NCBI GenBank assembly: GCA_046346665.1
Contig: JAXMHQ010000038.1
Coordinates: 1-46,554, forward strand
Source: JAXMHQ01 sp046346665
Lineage (GTDB): Bacteria > Verrucomicrobiota > Verrucomicrobiia > Limisphaerales > JAXMHQ01
DNA: 46,554 nucleotides
Reading direction: 5' to 3'
Shown here: positions 16,220 through 25,211 of the stretch, piece by piece
Layout: each line of letters begins with the position of its first letter
Numbering within the stretch: the stretch's first letter is position 1
Translations under genes and position numbers: made by a program
Notes under the pieces: generated by a model
Database searches by the model: none
The model's input: the letters and a program-made list of their open reading frames with translations, nothing else
Told to the model about the DNA's origin: nothing

Positions 16220-17563
16220 ATGCGCGCCTCTTCCCGCCCGGATTTACTCACGCGAGACATCCGACTCCCCATCATGCCGGTGCTGGCAGTCATCCTGTGG
16301 TTTGATTCCGGTGCTCCTTTGAACAGCGCGGTTTTTGATCCGGCGGGGTCGATGATCACCGGCCGCTACCAGCACGCCGCTGTTTTGATGCAGAATGGCC
16401 GGGTGCTGGCGGCGGGCGCCGACAACGCGACTGGCTGGCCCTGCAGTAACGTGGAGTCCTACGACCCCGCCGCCGGGGTTTGGTCGGCAGTCGCGCCCCT
16501 GAACCAGGCCCGCGTTTACCACTCCGCCACCGTGCTGCTGAACGGACAGGTTCTGGTTGCCGGTGGATACAATGGCGCCTGGTCCATGTCCGGAGCCGAG
16601 TTGTTTCCAGCGAATCCGACCAATTGGACCTGGACCGCCACCGGGGCATTGAACCAGCCCCGGCAGTACCACACGGCCACACTGCTGCAGGACGGCCGGG
16701 TTTTGATCGCCGGTGGATACAATAACGTGCTGGGTTATCTCACCACTGCCGAGGTGTACGACCGGGCCGAGGGCACGTGGACTCCCACCGGCCCGATGCA
16801 CTTTGCGCGCGGCGCGGCCACCGCCAGCCTGCTGCCATCCGGCAAAGTCCTGGTGACAGGCTGGGGCACCGCCGAATTGTTTGATCCCGCGGATTCCTCC
16901 TGGACGGTGACCGGCGCCCCAATCGCATCCCGCTCCTATCACACCGCCACGGTGTTGCCCGGCGGAAATGTCCTCGTAGCGGGCGGCACGAGCGCGACTG
17001 CGGCATCGGAGATCTACGATCCTGTCTCCGGCGAATGGACGACATCGGGCAATCAAAATGTGCGCCGCCAGGCCCATACCGCCACCCTCCTGCCGAATGG
17101 AAAAGTCCTGATCGCCGGAGGCGCCGATTTTGCTGGGAACTTCATTTCCGGGGCAGAACTCTACGATCCCTCCTCCGGCGAATGGTCGTGGACGGGAGCC
17201 CTGCTGGACCTCCGAATCTGGCACACGGCAACGCTGCTGGACGAAGGAAAGGTGCTGTTCGCCGGCGGTTCTTCCCTCAGCGGAACCGCCATCGCCAGCA
17301 CGGAGTTGTTCGATCCCTCCGCCACCGCCCTGCCGCCCGACTTTAACCGACTCTCCTGCACGGGGCTCGACGCATCGGGCATTCACCTGGCCTTCAACGG
17401 GCTTTCGCGATGGAATTACGTGCTCGAAATGGCCGGGGATCTTTCGAGTCCCAACTGGCAGCCCGCGGCCACGAACCTGGCCGGCGGGAACGGCCTCGTC
17501 GAGTTCACTCGCCCCGTGTCTCCGGGCGCCGACAACTATTGGCGCGTCCGCGCACTGCCCTGA
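16220..17563 (+). CDS. Kelch-repeat exported beta-propeller protein
   Basis: 447 residues from the ATG at 16220 (a TTG five codons upstream and an ATG at 16274 are alternatives). The hydrophobic IMPVLAVILWF segment after an Arg-rich start is probably a signal peptide. Six or seven Kelch units follow, each with the paired Gly and spaced Tyr/Trp signature: YHSATVLLNGQVLVAGGYN, YHTATLLQDGRVLIAGGYN, YHTATVLPGGNVLVAGGTS, AHTATLLPNGKVLIAGGAD and WHTATLLDEGKVLFAGGSS, interleaved with AE(L/V)YDP..G.W strands. One blade (GKVLVTGWGTAELFDP) has lost the double Gly. Kelch propellers bind proteins or glycans; galactose oxidase-like copper ligands are not evident. The C-terminus (WNYVLEMAGDLSSPNW ... NYWRVRALP) is a variant of the shared C-terminal module. 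Confidence 0.92.
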   Translation: MRASSRPDLLTRDIRLPIMPVLAVILWFDSGAPLNSAVFDPAGSMITGRYQHAAVLMQNGRVLAAGADNATGWPCSNVESYDPAAGVWSAVAPLNQARVYHSATVLLNGQVLVAGGYNGAWSMSGAELFPANPTNWTWTATGALNQPRQYHTATLLQDGRVLIAGGYNNVLGYLTTAEVYDRAEGTWTPTGPMHFARGAATASLLPSGKVLVTGWGTAELFDPADSSWTVTGAPIASRSYHTATVLPGGNVLVAGGTSATAASEIYDPVSGEWTTSGNQNVRRQAHTATLLPNGKVLIAGGADFAGNFISGAELYDPSSGEWSWTGALLDLRIWHTATLLDEGKVLFAGGSSLSGTAIASTELFDPSATALPPDFNRLSCTGLDASGIHLAFNGLSRWNYVLEMAGDLSSPNWQPAATNLAGGNGLVEFTRPVSPGADNYWRVRALP

Positions 17564-17657
17564 GGAACTCCACCCGGGCAGGACAGGTCGCAACCCAGCG
17601 CAAAAGAATCGCAATCCGCCGAAAGCATCGGCCCGGCGCCTTCCCCATGCTCCGGGC

Positions 17658-19040
17658 ATGCATTATCGAGTTTCCCGGCATTGCCGCACAGAGATTGCCG
17701 GTTCGCTGCTCCTAACGGTCCTCTTCCTTCTGGAGGCGCAGCCCGCCCTAGCGGAACGGCGTCTGCAGCCAAGTCATATCGGCGAATTCCGCGCCTGGAT
17801 GCTGGCCAACAAAAAAGCGCCCGCCCCCGCCCCGGCCATCACGGACGAGCAATCCCTCGGCGCGGCGCTCTATTCCGATCCAAACCTCTCGCTGAACCGC
17901 AACCAGTCCTGCGCCTCGTGCCATAGCCTCGCGCCGGTGCTGTCCGGCGCGCCGGGATTCGTCGACCCGGATAATGTCACGAACGCCACCGCGGTTTCTA
18001 AGGGATCCGTCGAGGGCCGCTTCGGAACGCTCAACGCCCCCAGCGCCGCCTACGCGGCGTTCAGCCCGGCGTTTCACTGGGACGGCGTCGAAGGACTCTA
18101 CGTCGGCGGCCAGTTCTGGAACGGGCGCGCCGCCAATCTCCAGGCCCAGGCCGCCCAGCCTTTCCTCAATCCTTCGGAGATGGCGCTGCCCAGCAAATGG
18201 GCCTTCGTCTCCCGGCTACGCCAAAACCGATCCTACCGCGCCGCGTTCGAGACCATCTACGGAATCAAACTCGAATCCATCCCCGGCCGCGAAGGCGCGC
18301 CCGCAAAAGCCAAGGCGCCCGCGGGTGTTCCCAGCGCCTACGACGCCGCCACGAAAGCAATCGCGGAATTCGAAAAAAGCCGCCTGTTCAACCGGTTCAC
18401 GTCGAAGTTCGATTTTTACCTCGCCGGCACCACGGAGTTGTCCCCGGAGGAAAAGCGGGGTTTGGACCTGTTCAACGGGAAGGCGCGGTGCGCGGCCTGC
18501 CACGTCTCCGAACCCACCCTCGCGACCGACGGCACGCCCTTTCCCCCGCTGTTCACGGACTTCACCTACGACAACATCGGCGTGCCGCGCAACACGCGCA
18601 TCCCCGGCAACCCCGAACCCAACCCGGGCCTGGGCGGCCGGGAGGACATTGCCGCGCGATCGCCCGGCGGATCCGAACTCGGCAAACACAAGGTGATGTC
18701 GCTGCGCAACATTGCCATCACCCCGCCCTACGCCCACAACGGCGTGTTCACGTCGCTCGAACAAATCACGCATTTTTACAACACGCGCGATGTGCTGGAT
18801 CGGCTGGACTCCGAGCAGGACCCCGCGTTCGGCGTCACCGGCTGGCCGGCGCCCGAAGTGCCCGAAACGGTCAACGCGGATGAATTGGGCAACCTCGGTT
18901 TGACCGATGAAGAGGAAGCGGCCGTCGTTTTGTTTATGAAGACCCTGACCGATGGTTACCCGGATTGGGGTGCTGATCCCAACGTGCCGCCGGGGACACC
19001 GTCGCCTTTCGCCGCCACACCGCTGCCGCCGTTTCCCTGA
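17658..19040 (+). CDS. MauG-like dihaem cytochrome c peroxidase
   Basis: 460 residues. The ATG at 17658 is used because it directly precedes a Sec signal (TEIAGSLLLTVLFLLEAQPALA); the open frame further upstream overlaps the Kelch gene and has no domain sense. Two haem c sites are present, C85-A-S-C-H89 and C278-A-A-C-H282, the hallmark of the bacterial CcpA/MauG family. LGAALYSDPNLS and the ending LRNIAITPPYAHNGVFTSLEQITHFYNTRD are also typical. The family reduces hydrogen peroxide in the periplasm, or (MauG branch) oxidises protein side chains through a high-valent dihaem state. Which activity applies is not decidable here. It starts 94 bases after the Kelch gene and converges on the mannanase gene with a 9-base gap. 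Confidence 0.95.
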   Translation: MHYRVSRHCRTEIAGSLLLTVLFLLEAQPALAERRLQPSHIGEFRAWMLANKKAPAPAPAITDEQSLGAALYSDPNLSLNRNQSCASCHSLAPVLSGAPGFVDPDNVTNATAVSKGSVEGRFGTLNAPSAAYAAFSPAFHWDGVEGLYVGGQFWNGRAANLQAQAAQPFLNPSEMALPSKWAFVSRLRQNRSYRAAFETIYGIKLESIPGREGAPAKAKAPAGVPSAYDAATKAIAEFEKSRLFNRFTSKFDFYLAGTTELSPEEKRGLDLFNGKARCAACHVSEPTLATDGTPFPPLFTDFTYDNIGVPRNTRIPGNPEPNPGLGGREDIAARSPGGSELGKHKVMSLRNIAITPPYAHNGVFTSLEQITHFYNTRDVLDRLDSEQDPAFGVTGWPAPEVPETVNADELGNLGLTDEEEAAVVLFMKTLTDGYPDWGADPNVPPGTPSPFAATPLPPFP

Positions 19041-19049
19041 AAACCTGAT

Positions 19050-20651
19050 TCAAGGCTTCGCCACGCGATAAAACCGGGCCGGGTCATTGGTCGCCTGCAG
19101 GTCGGAGTAGATGAAGGATCCGCCCCGCATCGTGCGATTGGTCAGCACGGACCACGATGCCATGGGAACGGAAGGATCGCCGGACCCGAGCAGCCGAAAC
19201 GCGGCGCCGTGGGGGCCGGTGCAGAACACCTGGACCACGCCGCCGTTGGTCTGCACCCCCTGCACCACTGCCGGCGGGCGCGCGTTGAGTTCGTCCAGCG
19301 TCACCGAATCCGGTGAATTGTAAACCTGGCTGACCATCCCCGCCGGCGCGCTCTGGAGGTAGCTGGCGCTCCAGCAGCAAAAATACGAAAACCAAACCCC
19401 AAACGTGTGCATGCGCTCCACGTCCGGCACGCCGCCGAATTCGGACAGCGTCAGCAATTTTTTCCCGTCAAATTGCGCCTTCAACGCCGTCCAATTGCCC
19501 GACAATGGATCGGTCGTATCCGACGGGTAGGCGTCCACGCCGACAATGTCCACGACGTCATCGCCCGGATACCAGTTGGGATCTTCATTCGTGAGCACCC
19601 AGATGAGATTATGAATCTGGTGATAACCGGTGAGCCGGTTGAAGAGCAACCGCCAGAGCGCCTTGAACGGGGCCGGGCCCTTGGCACCCCACCAGAACCA
19701 GCCGCCCGACGCCTCGTGCAGCGGCCGCCAGAGCACGGGAATGTTGTTCGACGAAGTCTTCTTTAACTGCACCGCGATCGCGTCAATGTCCCGCAGCAGC
19801 AGCGCGTAGTTGACCGAGTTCGTGTCCGCCAGTGCCGCCTGCACATCGAACGTCGTCGCCGCCGTGTAGAATCCGCTCCACCACGGTTCGCTCGCGGTGT
19901 TCAGCAGGTTCGTCGGCGCGTTCCAATGCCAGCAAAACCCGAGAACATAGCCGCTGTTGTCCAGCAACATGTAATTCTCCGTCGTGGTGCCCGGGTTCGA
20001 ACCATACTGAATCCGCGACGGCGAATACTCCATGAAATCCCCCTCCACAATCGCCGGCAACCGCCCGGAAGCGGATTGGACCGCGGACAAATCCGCCGAG
20101 TTATGCTGGCCTGTCCAGGTGATTTTGCCGTAATCAGCCACGAGGGCGGCCATCAACATCCGCGCCGCAAACGTCGCCTGCGGATCGCACAACGCGCCGG
20201 ACAACGCCGCCGGAGGCGGCGGCAGCGTGGCCGGCACCAGCCGGACCGCGTCGATCTCATACCAGTTCCAGTTCCCTCCGATTTGCAGCGTGTTCGAACC
20301 CGAGATCACCTGGACCAGGCCGTTGTCGAACGATGAAAAAACATTCGTGGCCGGAAACATCCCCGCGAATCCATGTCCGTTGATCACTCCAGCAAAGCCT
20401 TTCTGACCGTTGGGCGTCCGGTAGCGAATGATCATCTCGTACAACCCCGGCGTCCCCGTGAATGTCCAGTTGATCGTGTCGCTCGCGCTCTGCAGACCGG
20501 TGACGTATCCCGTCCCGGAATAACCGGCGACGGAGTGCGATACATACGCGTTGCCTGTGAGTGTCGCGTTTTCCGCCTCGAGCAAAATATCGGCGCGCGA
20601 ACACCGGATCAACCCCGTGAGAACCAGCGTGGTGAGAATGAGAAGTCGCAT
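19050..20651 (-). CDS. GH26 beta-mannanase-like enzyme with N-terminal CBM35-like module
   Basis: 533 residues with a short Sec signal (LLILTTLVLTGLIRCSRA). Residues ~22-140 are a CBM35/6-type sandwich (LLEAENATLTG ... NWYEIDAVRLVP), followed by a Pro hinge (PPPPAALSGA). The GH26 barrel spans ~155-440: the acid/base is E313 in VLWRPLHEASGGWFWWG and the nucleophile is E404 in LTLSEFGG, both in the correct strands, with TGQH at 180-183 and WHWNAP near 241. This clan GH-A family cleaves beta-1,4-mannan with retention. The final ~60 residues (AAFRLLGSGDPSVPMASW ... RFYRVAKP) are the shared C-terminal module. It is 203 bases downstream of another exported protein on the same strand. Substrate mannan is inferred from the family; some GH26 members are lichenases or xylanases. 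Confidence 0.93.
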   Translation of the reverse strand: MRLLILTTLVLTGLIRCSRADILLEAENATLTGNAYVSHSVAGYSGTGYVTGLQSASDTINWTFTGTPGLYEMIIRYRTPNGQKGFAGVINGHGFAGMFPATNVFSSFDNGLVQVISGSNTLQIGGNWNWYEIDAVRLVPATLPPPPAALSGALCDPQATFAARMLMAALVADYGKITWTGQHNSADLSAVQSASGRLPAIVEGDFMEYSPSRIQYGSNPGTTTENYMLLDNSGYVLGFCWHWNAPTNLLNTASEPWWSGFYTAATTFDVQAALADTNSVNYALLLRDIDAIAVQLKKTSSNNIPVLWRPLHEASGGWFWWGAKGPAPFKALWRLLFNRLTGYHQIHNLIWVLTNEDPNWYPGDDVVDIVGVDAYPSDTTDPLSGNWTALKAQFDGKKLLTLSEFGGVPDVERMHTFGVWFSYFCCWSASYLQSAPAGMVSQVYNSPDSVTLDELNARPPAVVQGVQTNGGVVQVFCTGPHGAAFRLLGSGDPSVPMASWSVLTNRTMRGGSFIYSDLQATNDPARFYRVAKP

Positions 20652-20854
20652 TGAATCAAAGGCAAAATTAAAGCCTGCAGCCGGACCAATTTACCCGCAG
20701 TCCCGCCCCGGCGCATGTCCTCTATAATGGTGACACGCTGTCCCCTCCCCAAGTCGTCATCCGCCGGCCGCTCACCCTGTCGACACCCGATGGCCGGCGC
20801 CCGCGGGGCGAGGCCCGGCAAGGCCTGGACCGCCTGGAGACAGGTGGCGCGGGG

Positions 20855-21916
20855 CTACCTGGGCGCCGCGTCGAGGAGGGTGGTATTGGTCGACTTGACC
20901 CTGTAGAAGACGGCAGGCAGGGAGTGCTGGACGGGAATGGCAACCGGCGGCGTGGCGTTGTTTGACCAGGTCTGCCAGGGACCGGCCGCGCCGGCTGCGC
21001 TTTCCAGCGTCGCGGCGTTGGTGGGAGTCCAAGATACAATCAGGTAGGACGGCGACGGCGGCGCGACAGCCGGCAGCAGGAGCGGGAACACCGCCGTGGT
21101 CCAGTCCATCACCAGGTTCCCAAAGCAATTCGTCACCGCAAACTGGTAATTCGTATTCTCCAAATCCCCGAACTGAAACGTCCAGCAAGGCTGGTTGCTT
21201 AACGTCAATTGGGTGGTCCCACTCAGTTTCGACCAGGTCACGGGATCGTACACCTCAACCTTGCAAACCCCGTTCAACCCGTCCCAAAGCTGCGTGATCC
21301 AGTAGGTCTTTGTCCGCGTCACCGGGATCGTTCCCGCCTGCGCCGGCCCGCCCGCCTGCGAATGCACGAACACCAGCGCGTTGGAATTGATGATCGACCC
21401 GCCCTGGATGTCGAATTCCCACGCGTTCGAATCGGCAAAGTTCAGCAGGTCGGTCGACAGGATGTTGCCGATGGATTGGCCCCTGTAGCCGACGGCCATG
21501 GTGTAATAGTAGCCGATGGACACGCGCCAGTGGGGCGCGGCAAAATTGAACTGCGCGCCCTGGTTCCGGGCGTTGAGCCCCTTCCCGAACACGCGGGTGT
21601 GGATCGCGTCGTCGTAAACCGTCCCGTTCACGCTCACCGCCGAACGCAGCGGCCACACGCCGTTCGTGCCCGCGTTCGTGAGCACGACGAAATCCGTGAC
21701 GGCCGCCAGCTCCTGCCAGCAATCCGTGCAGCCCTTCGGATGCCCCCGGTTCAATGTCCAGCGACCGGCACCCGGCACGGCATGCGTGCAGGCATTCAGC
21801 AGGTTCGTCGTGATCGGCTGCCCGTTCGTCCCAGCCTCCATGTCCAGGTACAAATCCACCGGCGTCTGCCCGAAGGCAGAAGCAAGCATCGCCAGCCAAA
21901 TCAAAAAACATCTCAT
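20855..21916 (-). CDS. Exported protein of unknown function
   Basis: 353 residues from the ATG at 21916, the first Met followed by a signal (CFLIWLAMLASAFGQ); the 39 residues before it in the open frame are Arg/Pro-rich and unlike a leader. The mature part begins VDLYLDMEAGTNGQPITTNLLN and runs through aromatic-rich strands (WRVSIGYYYTMAVGYRGQS, AWEFDIQGGSIINSN, CKVEVYDPVTWSKLSG, CWTFQFGDLENTNYQFAV), which suggests a jelly-roll/LamG-like sandwich. Four of the Cys are in HPKGCTDCWQ, NACTH and KGCTDC contexts. The end (AATLESAAGAAGPWQTW ... VFYRVKST) is a variant of the shared C-terminal module, here followed by 11 extra residues. Glycan binding is a guess from fold and neighbours (GH26 downstream). 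Confidence 0.8.
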   Translation of the reverse strand: MRCFLIWLAMLASAFGQTPVDLYLDMEAGTNGQPITTNLLNACTHAVPGAGRWTLNRGHPKGCTDCWQELAAVTDFVVLTNAGTNGVWPLRSAVSVNGTVYDDAIHTRVFGKGLNARNQGAQFNFAAPHWRVSIGYYYTMAVGYRGQSIGNILSTDLLNFADSNAWEFDIQGGSIINSNALVFVHSQAGGPAQAGTIPVTRTKTYWITQLWDGLNGVCKVEVYDPVTWSKLSGTTQLTLSNQPCWTFQFGDLENTNYQFAVTNCFGNLVMDWTTAVFPLLLPAVAPPSPSYLIVSWTPTNAATLESAAGAAGPWQTWSNNATPPVAIPVQHSLPAVFYRVKSTNTTLLDAAPR

Positions 21917-22040
21917 GAACACAGGCCGTTGGATCTGCGGGGAGAATAGCCGCCGCCGCCGCGGACACAAGACGCTTGGCAGCGGTCTTGAATGATTTAT
22001 TCTGCAAGCGCATCGGAATTGCGAACACAGCAAGCCACAA

Positions 22041-22394
22041 ATGAAATTTGCCAGCTACACCTCGACGCCCGGACTGGAACGCTTCCCGGAGGCGGAACGC
22101 CACCGCGTCTACCAGTCCATGTACCGCCAATTGATGGAGCAGGACGCTGAATTTCGCGGGCGCGTCGGCCGCTACAAGGTGTTCATCGTGGTTCTGTCGA
22201 TCGTCTTTTGCCTGCTGGAAGCGTGGCCAATCCTGATGATCAGCCGCGGCGCGGGTTCATGGCCGGTGGCGGTCGCGATGATCGCCGTCTCCTCTGGCGC
22301 CTACGCCGCGTATGTGCTTCTGGCGGCCAGGCAGATTCAGCAATTCCAAAACGACCGGATCGGCAAGGCGCTCCAGGAACATCCTCCCGCCTGA
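22041..22394 (+). CDS. Small two-helix membrane protein, unknown function
   Basis: 117 residues. An amphipathic N-terminal half (ERFPEAERHRVYQSMYRQLMEQDAEFRGRVGRYK) is followed by two transmembrane helices at about 46-67 and 73-95 and a basic tail (ARQIQQFQNDRIGKALQEH). I do not recognise a named family. It is divergent from the gene at 21916 and converges on the ABC permease with a 6-base gap, so it is a single gene. Codon use and frame openness look normal for the region, and the ATG at 22041 is the only reasonable start. Confidence 0.78.
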   Translation: MKFASYTSTPGLERFPEAERHRVYQSMYRQLMEQDAEFRGRVGRYKVFIVVLSIVFCLLEAWPILMISRGAGSWPVAVAMIAVSSGAYAAYVLLAARQIQQFQNDRIGKALQEHPPA

Positions 22395-22400
22395 ACCCGT

Positions 22401-23675
22401 TCACTCGTGCCGCAGCGCGGCCAGCGGATCCAGATTCGCCGCGCGTTGGGCCGGCAGCAAACCCGCCAGCATGCCGAGAATCGTCGTGAACCCAATCACC
22501 CCCAGCGCCAGCAGCGGGCTTACCGCGAAAAAATCCCCGCGCATCGGCAACTCCCGGTAACGCAGATACCAGGCGATCAGCGGATTCATCAGCGCCCCCG
22601 CTCCCCACCCCGCCAATAGTCCCATCAATCCCCCCGCCAGCCCGATGAATCCCGCCTCCACCAGGAACAGGCGCCGGATGTCCCGGTTCGACGCTCCCAG
22701 CGACTTCAAAATCCCGATCTCCCGCGTCCGCTCGTAAATGGCCATGACCATTGTGTTGGTGATGCCGATCGACGCCACCACCAGCGCCACCCCGGCGATC
22801 AGCCCCAGCAGCAGCGAAATGCTCAGCACAATCCGGTTCGCAATTTCCATGAACATCTGCGGCGATTGCACCTGGAATCCTTCCTTCTGCAACTCCCGCC
22901 CCAGGTCCCGCGCCCGCAACACATCCGCCGCCCGGATGTCCGCCGAATCATAACCCTCGCTCTGCAACAGGTTGTTCGTGTTGAACCACCAGCTTTTCAT
23001 CGCGAGAACGTCGTCCGGCGAAACCCGGATCGTCGACGCCGATTCCAGATACACCCCGCGAATGCGCAGCGGGAACACGTGCGCCTCGCCGCGCGACGTG
23101 CGCAATTCGGCGTCGATCGACTTCCCCACCAGCCCGGCCAGCTCGTTCGTGGCGATCCCCAGCGCCAGCGCCGCACCGTCGCTCAGGGCGATGCTCCCGC
23201 CGTTGGTCAGCTCAAGCGTGCCAGCCAGCGATTCACCCACATTGGCCAGTGAACCAAAACCCATCTGGTACCGGCTCTCCCCCACCCGCACCGGCTCGGA
23301 CTTGTCCATCCAGCGCAACTCGACGTTCACCGACCGCGGCAGATTGAGCTGCGGAACCACGCCGGCCACACCCGGCCGCTCCTTCAGCTTCTGAATCATT
23401 TCCGGCGTCAGCACCGGACGCGCCGAACCGTTCGTGGCATGCGGCGCAAACGCCATCGGCCCGAACGAAAACCGGCCGCGCGGCAGCACGGTCAGGCGGT
23501 TCAGGCCGATCGATTCGAACTGGCGGTTGATCTGGGCCCGGACCCCGGATGCGAGCGACACCAGCAGGACGATCGTGGCCGTCCCCACCAGCACACCCAG
23601 CGCGGCCAGGAAAAAGCGGAGCTTGCGCCGGCCGAGATTGGATCCCGCCGTGAACACCAGGTCCCGCAGCGTCAT
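22401..23675 (-). CDS. ABC transporter permease, MacB/FtsX-like
   Basis: 424 residues from the ATG at 23675, which overlaps the TGA of the ATPase gene (ATGA), indicating translational coupling. One N-terminal helix (RFFLAALGVLVGTATIVLLVSLASG, ~20-44) is followed by a ~230-residue periplasmic domain of the MacB_PCD type (QINRQFESIGLNRLTVLP ... LRARDLGRELQKEG). Three C-terminal helices then form the FtsX domain, with IVLSISLLLGLIAGVALVVASIGITNTMVMAIYERTREIGILKSLGAS as the diagnostic segment and the end LDPLAALRHE. These type VII transporters work mechanically across the envelope (lipoprotein, peptide or antibiotic efflux). No HlyD-type adaptor or TolC partner is adjacent. Confidence 0.95.
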   Translation of the reverse strand: MTLRDLVFTAGSNLGRRKLRFFLAALGVLVGTATIVLLVSLASGVRAQINRQFESIGLNRLTVLPRGRFSFGPMAFAPHATNGSARPVLTPEMIQKLKERPGVAGVVPQLNLPRSVNVELRWMDKSEPVRVGESRYQMGFGSLANVGESLAGTLELTNGGSIALSDGAALALGIATNELAGLVGKSIDAELRTSRGEAHVFPLRIRGVYLESASTIRVSPDDVLAMKSWWFNTNNLLQSEGYDSADIRAADVLRARDLGRELQKEGFQVQSPQMFMEIANRIVLSISLLLGLIAGVALVVASIGITNTMVMAIYERTREIGILKSLGASNRDIRRLFLVEAGFIGLAGGLMGLLAGWGAGALMNPLIAWYLRYRELPMRGDFFAVSPLLALGVIGFTTILGMLAGLLPAQRAANLDPLAALRHE

Positions 23676-24397
23676 GCCAAACCTCCCGCCTTCAAACGCT
23701 CCGCGAATTCCCCGCGCGTCTCCATGCGCCACACCCGCCCGTCGTGCAGGTGAATCACTCGGTCCGCCCGGGCGGCCACCGCCGGATCGTGCGTCACCAG
23801 CAGGAGCGTCAGTTGGTCGCGGCGAACCCGGTCGCACAGCATGTCGAGCACGGCGGCGCCGGAACGTGAATCGAGGTTGCCCGTCGGTTCGTCGGCCAGC
23901 AGCAGGCCGGGTCCGTTGGCCAGCGCGCGGGCGATGGCCACCCGCTGCCGTTCGCCTCCCGACAACTGTCCCGGCCGGTGCGACGCGCGATGGCCCAGGC
24001 CGACCGATTCAAGCAGCGCCAGCGCGCGGACACGGCGTTCGCTCGGCCGGACCTCGGCAAACACCATCGGGGATTCCACGTTTTCCAGCGCCGTCAGCGT
24101 CGGCAGCAGGTTGAAACTTTGAAAAATAAAGCCGACCCGTTCGCGCCGATGCCACACCCGCTGGGGCTCCGACGCATTCGCCAGCGAAAGACCGTCCACC
24201 CGCACATCACCGCCCGTGGGCCGGTCCAGCGCGCCCACGAGGTTGAGCAGGGTGGATTTTCCGGAGCCGGACGGGCCCATCAGCGCGACGAGCTCGCCGC
24301 GCGCGACCGAAAAATCCGCGCCGTCCAGGGCCGCCACGCTGTCCGTCCCGGCCGGATAACGCCGCGAAAGCTGCCGGAGTTCAATCAAAGTTTCCAT
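23672..24397 (-). CDS. ABC transporter ATP-binding protein, MacB/LolD-like
   Basis: 241 residues. Walker A G41-PSGSGKST, Q-loop FQSFNLLPTLTALENVE (92-108), signature LSGGERQ (145-151), Walker B LLLADEPTG (166-174) and the H-loop in LLLVTHDP are all intact. Length and the LTALENVESPM pattern match the MacB/LolD/FtsE subfamily, which pairs with FtsX-type permeases; the permease follows with a four-base overlap. It is the first gene of a two-gene operon whose promoter must lie in 24398-24562, where a 29-bp perfect inverted repeat is found. Confidence 0.96.
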   Translation of the reverse strand: METLIELRQLSRRYPAGTDSVAALDGADFSVARGELVALMGPSGSGKSTLLNLVGALDRPTGGDVRVDGLSLANASEPQRVWHRRERVGFIFQSFNLLPTLTALENVESPMVFAEVRPSERRVRALALLESVGLGHRASHRPGQLSGGERQRVAIARALANGPGLLLADEPTGNLDSRSGAAVLDMLCDRVRRDQLTLLLVTHDPAVAARADRVIHLHDGRVWRMETRGEFAERLKAGGLA

Positions 24398-24413
24398 CCG
24401 TCTTCCCGGCTTT

Positions 24414-24476
24414 CAAATTCACAATTATAGGACTGACCCCTTTGCGTAAGGGGTCAGTCCTATAATTGTGAATTTG
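24414..24476. repeat. Perfect 29-bp inverted repeat with GGGGTCAG core
   Basis: Arms 24414-24442 and 24448-24476 are exact reverse complements around a 5-base loop (tgcgt). The arm ends near the loop carry ggactgacccctt / aaggggtcagtcc. It begins 17 bases upstream of the ABC ATPase start and lies in the divergent gap to the DUF5069 gene. GGGGTCAG-type palindromes resemble REP sequences mobilised by IS200-like REP-associated tyrosine transposases (family knowledge; link inferred). No such transposase is in the window. Confidence 0.9.
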
Positions 24477-24562
24477 CATAGCCGAAGCCCGATCATTCCT
24501 CCAAATTCCCGAGGCGGCAACTGCAAAACAGGGTTATGTTCCCCCCCGAACCATCCATCACT

Positions 24563-25018
24563 ATGAACAAGGAACAATTGCAATCGCTCGCCCGGGACCT
24601 GCGCAAAACACCGCCACGCAGTCCCCGTGAAAAAATGGGCGGATTCGTCATCGCAGCGCGCATGCTCGACAAGGCCCGCGCCGACCTGCTCGGGATTAAC
24701 GGCGAATACAACTTCTACCCGTGCGGGCTGGGAGCGTATTTCTGGAAATTCACCGGGCTGGACGCGCAACAATTCAGGGACTACGCCGCCACCGGCGCGA
24801 CCGACTCGGAAATGGACGCCTGGATCCGGCAAAACGCCTCCGTGCGCGACAAACAGGCCGTCATCCGGTGGAACAATGAAATGATCGGGCTGCGCCTGAC
24901 CGACCTGCCGGATTCCGTCCAGGAATATTTCGAAACCTACATCCCGAAATTCTGCAAGCCGGCCAGCAAAGTGAAGTTCTTCTTCGACGTCTACGATGTC
25001 GAGGAAGGTGTGCTCTGA
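24563..25018 (+). CDS. DUF5069 domain-containing protein
   Basis: 151 residues from the ATG at 24563 (an in-frame start at 24536 adds nine residues). The signature RSPREKMGGFVIAARMLDKARADLLG with GEYNFYPCGLG is characteristic of DUF5069, a small cytoplasmic family common in Verrucomicrobia, Planctomycetes and Acidobacteria. No biochemical role is known to me. The protein is acidic/amphipathic with no membrane segment. It is divergent from the ABC operon and monocistronic; a long palindromic element begins ten bases after its stop. Confidence 0.88.
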   Translation: MNKEQLQSLARDLRKTPPRSPREKMGGFVIAARMLDKARADLLGINGEYNFYPCGLGAYFWKFTGLDAQQFRDYAATGATDSEMDAWIRQNASVRDKQAVIRWNNEMIGLRLTDLPDSVQEYFETYIPKFCKPASKVKFFFDVYDVEEGVL

Positions 25019-25028
25019 ACAATTGTTG

Positions 25029-25211
25029 ACCACGGATGCAGACGGATGAGCGCGGATAAAGGCCGGACGCGAATTAACGCGAATGTTCGCTAATTGTCCA
25101 GACCCGTCGAGCCCGCGACGGAATTCCGCCCCACAATTAGTGAGAATTCGCGTCAATTCGCGTCAAAGTCTGCCCTTCCCTGATCCGTGTTCATCCGTGT
25201 CCATCCGTGGT
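25029..25211. repeat. Long imperfect palindrome built of CGGATG and CGCGAATT words
   Basis: Left arm 25029-25097 and right arm 25133-25211 are imperfect inverted repeats of 69 and 79 bases: accacggatg...cgcgaattaacgcgaat...taattgt against acaatta...attcgcgtcaattcgcg...catccgtggt. The centre has its own stem ccgtcg / cgacgg (25104-25121). Within each arm short words recur in tandem. It lies in the gap after the DUF5069 gene and could terminate it. A 12-base tandem duplication (gcgtctttctct) follows at 25239-25262. Confidence 0.85.

Noticed and set aside
17130..17657. Upstream extension of the MauG-like gene
   Set aside because: It overlaps the Kelch gene and is Pro/Arg-rich; the signal peptide begins at 17658.
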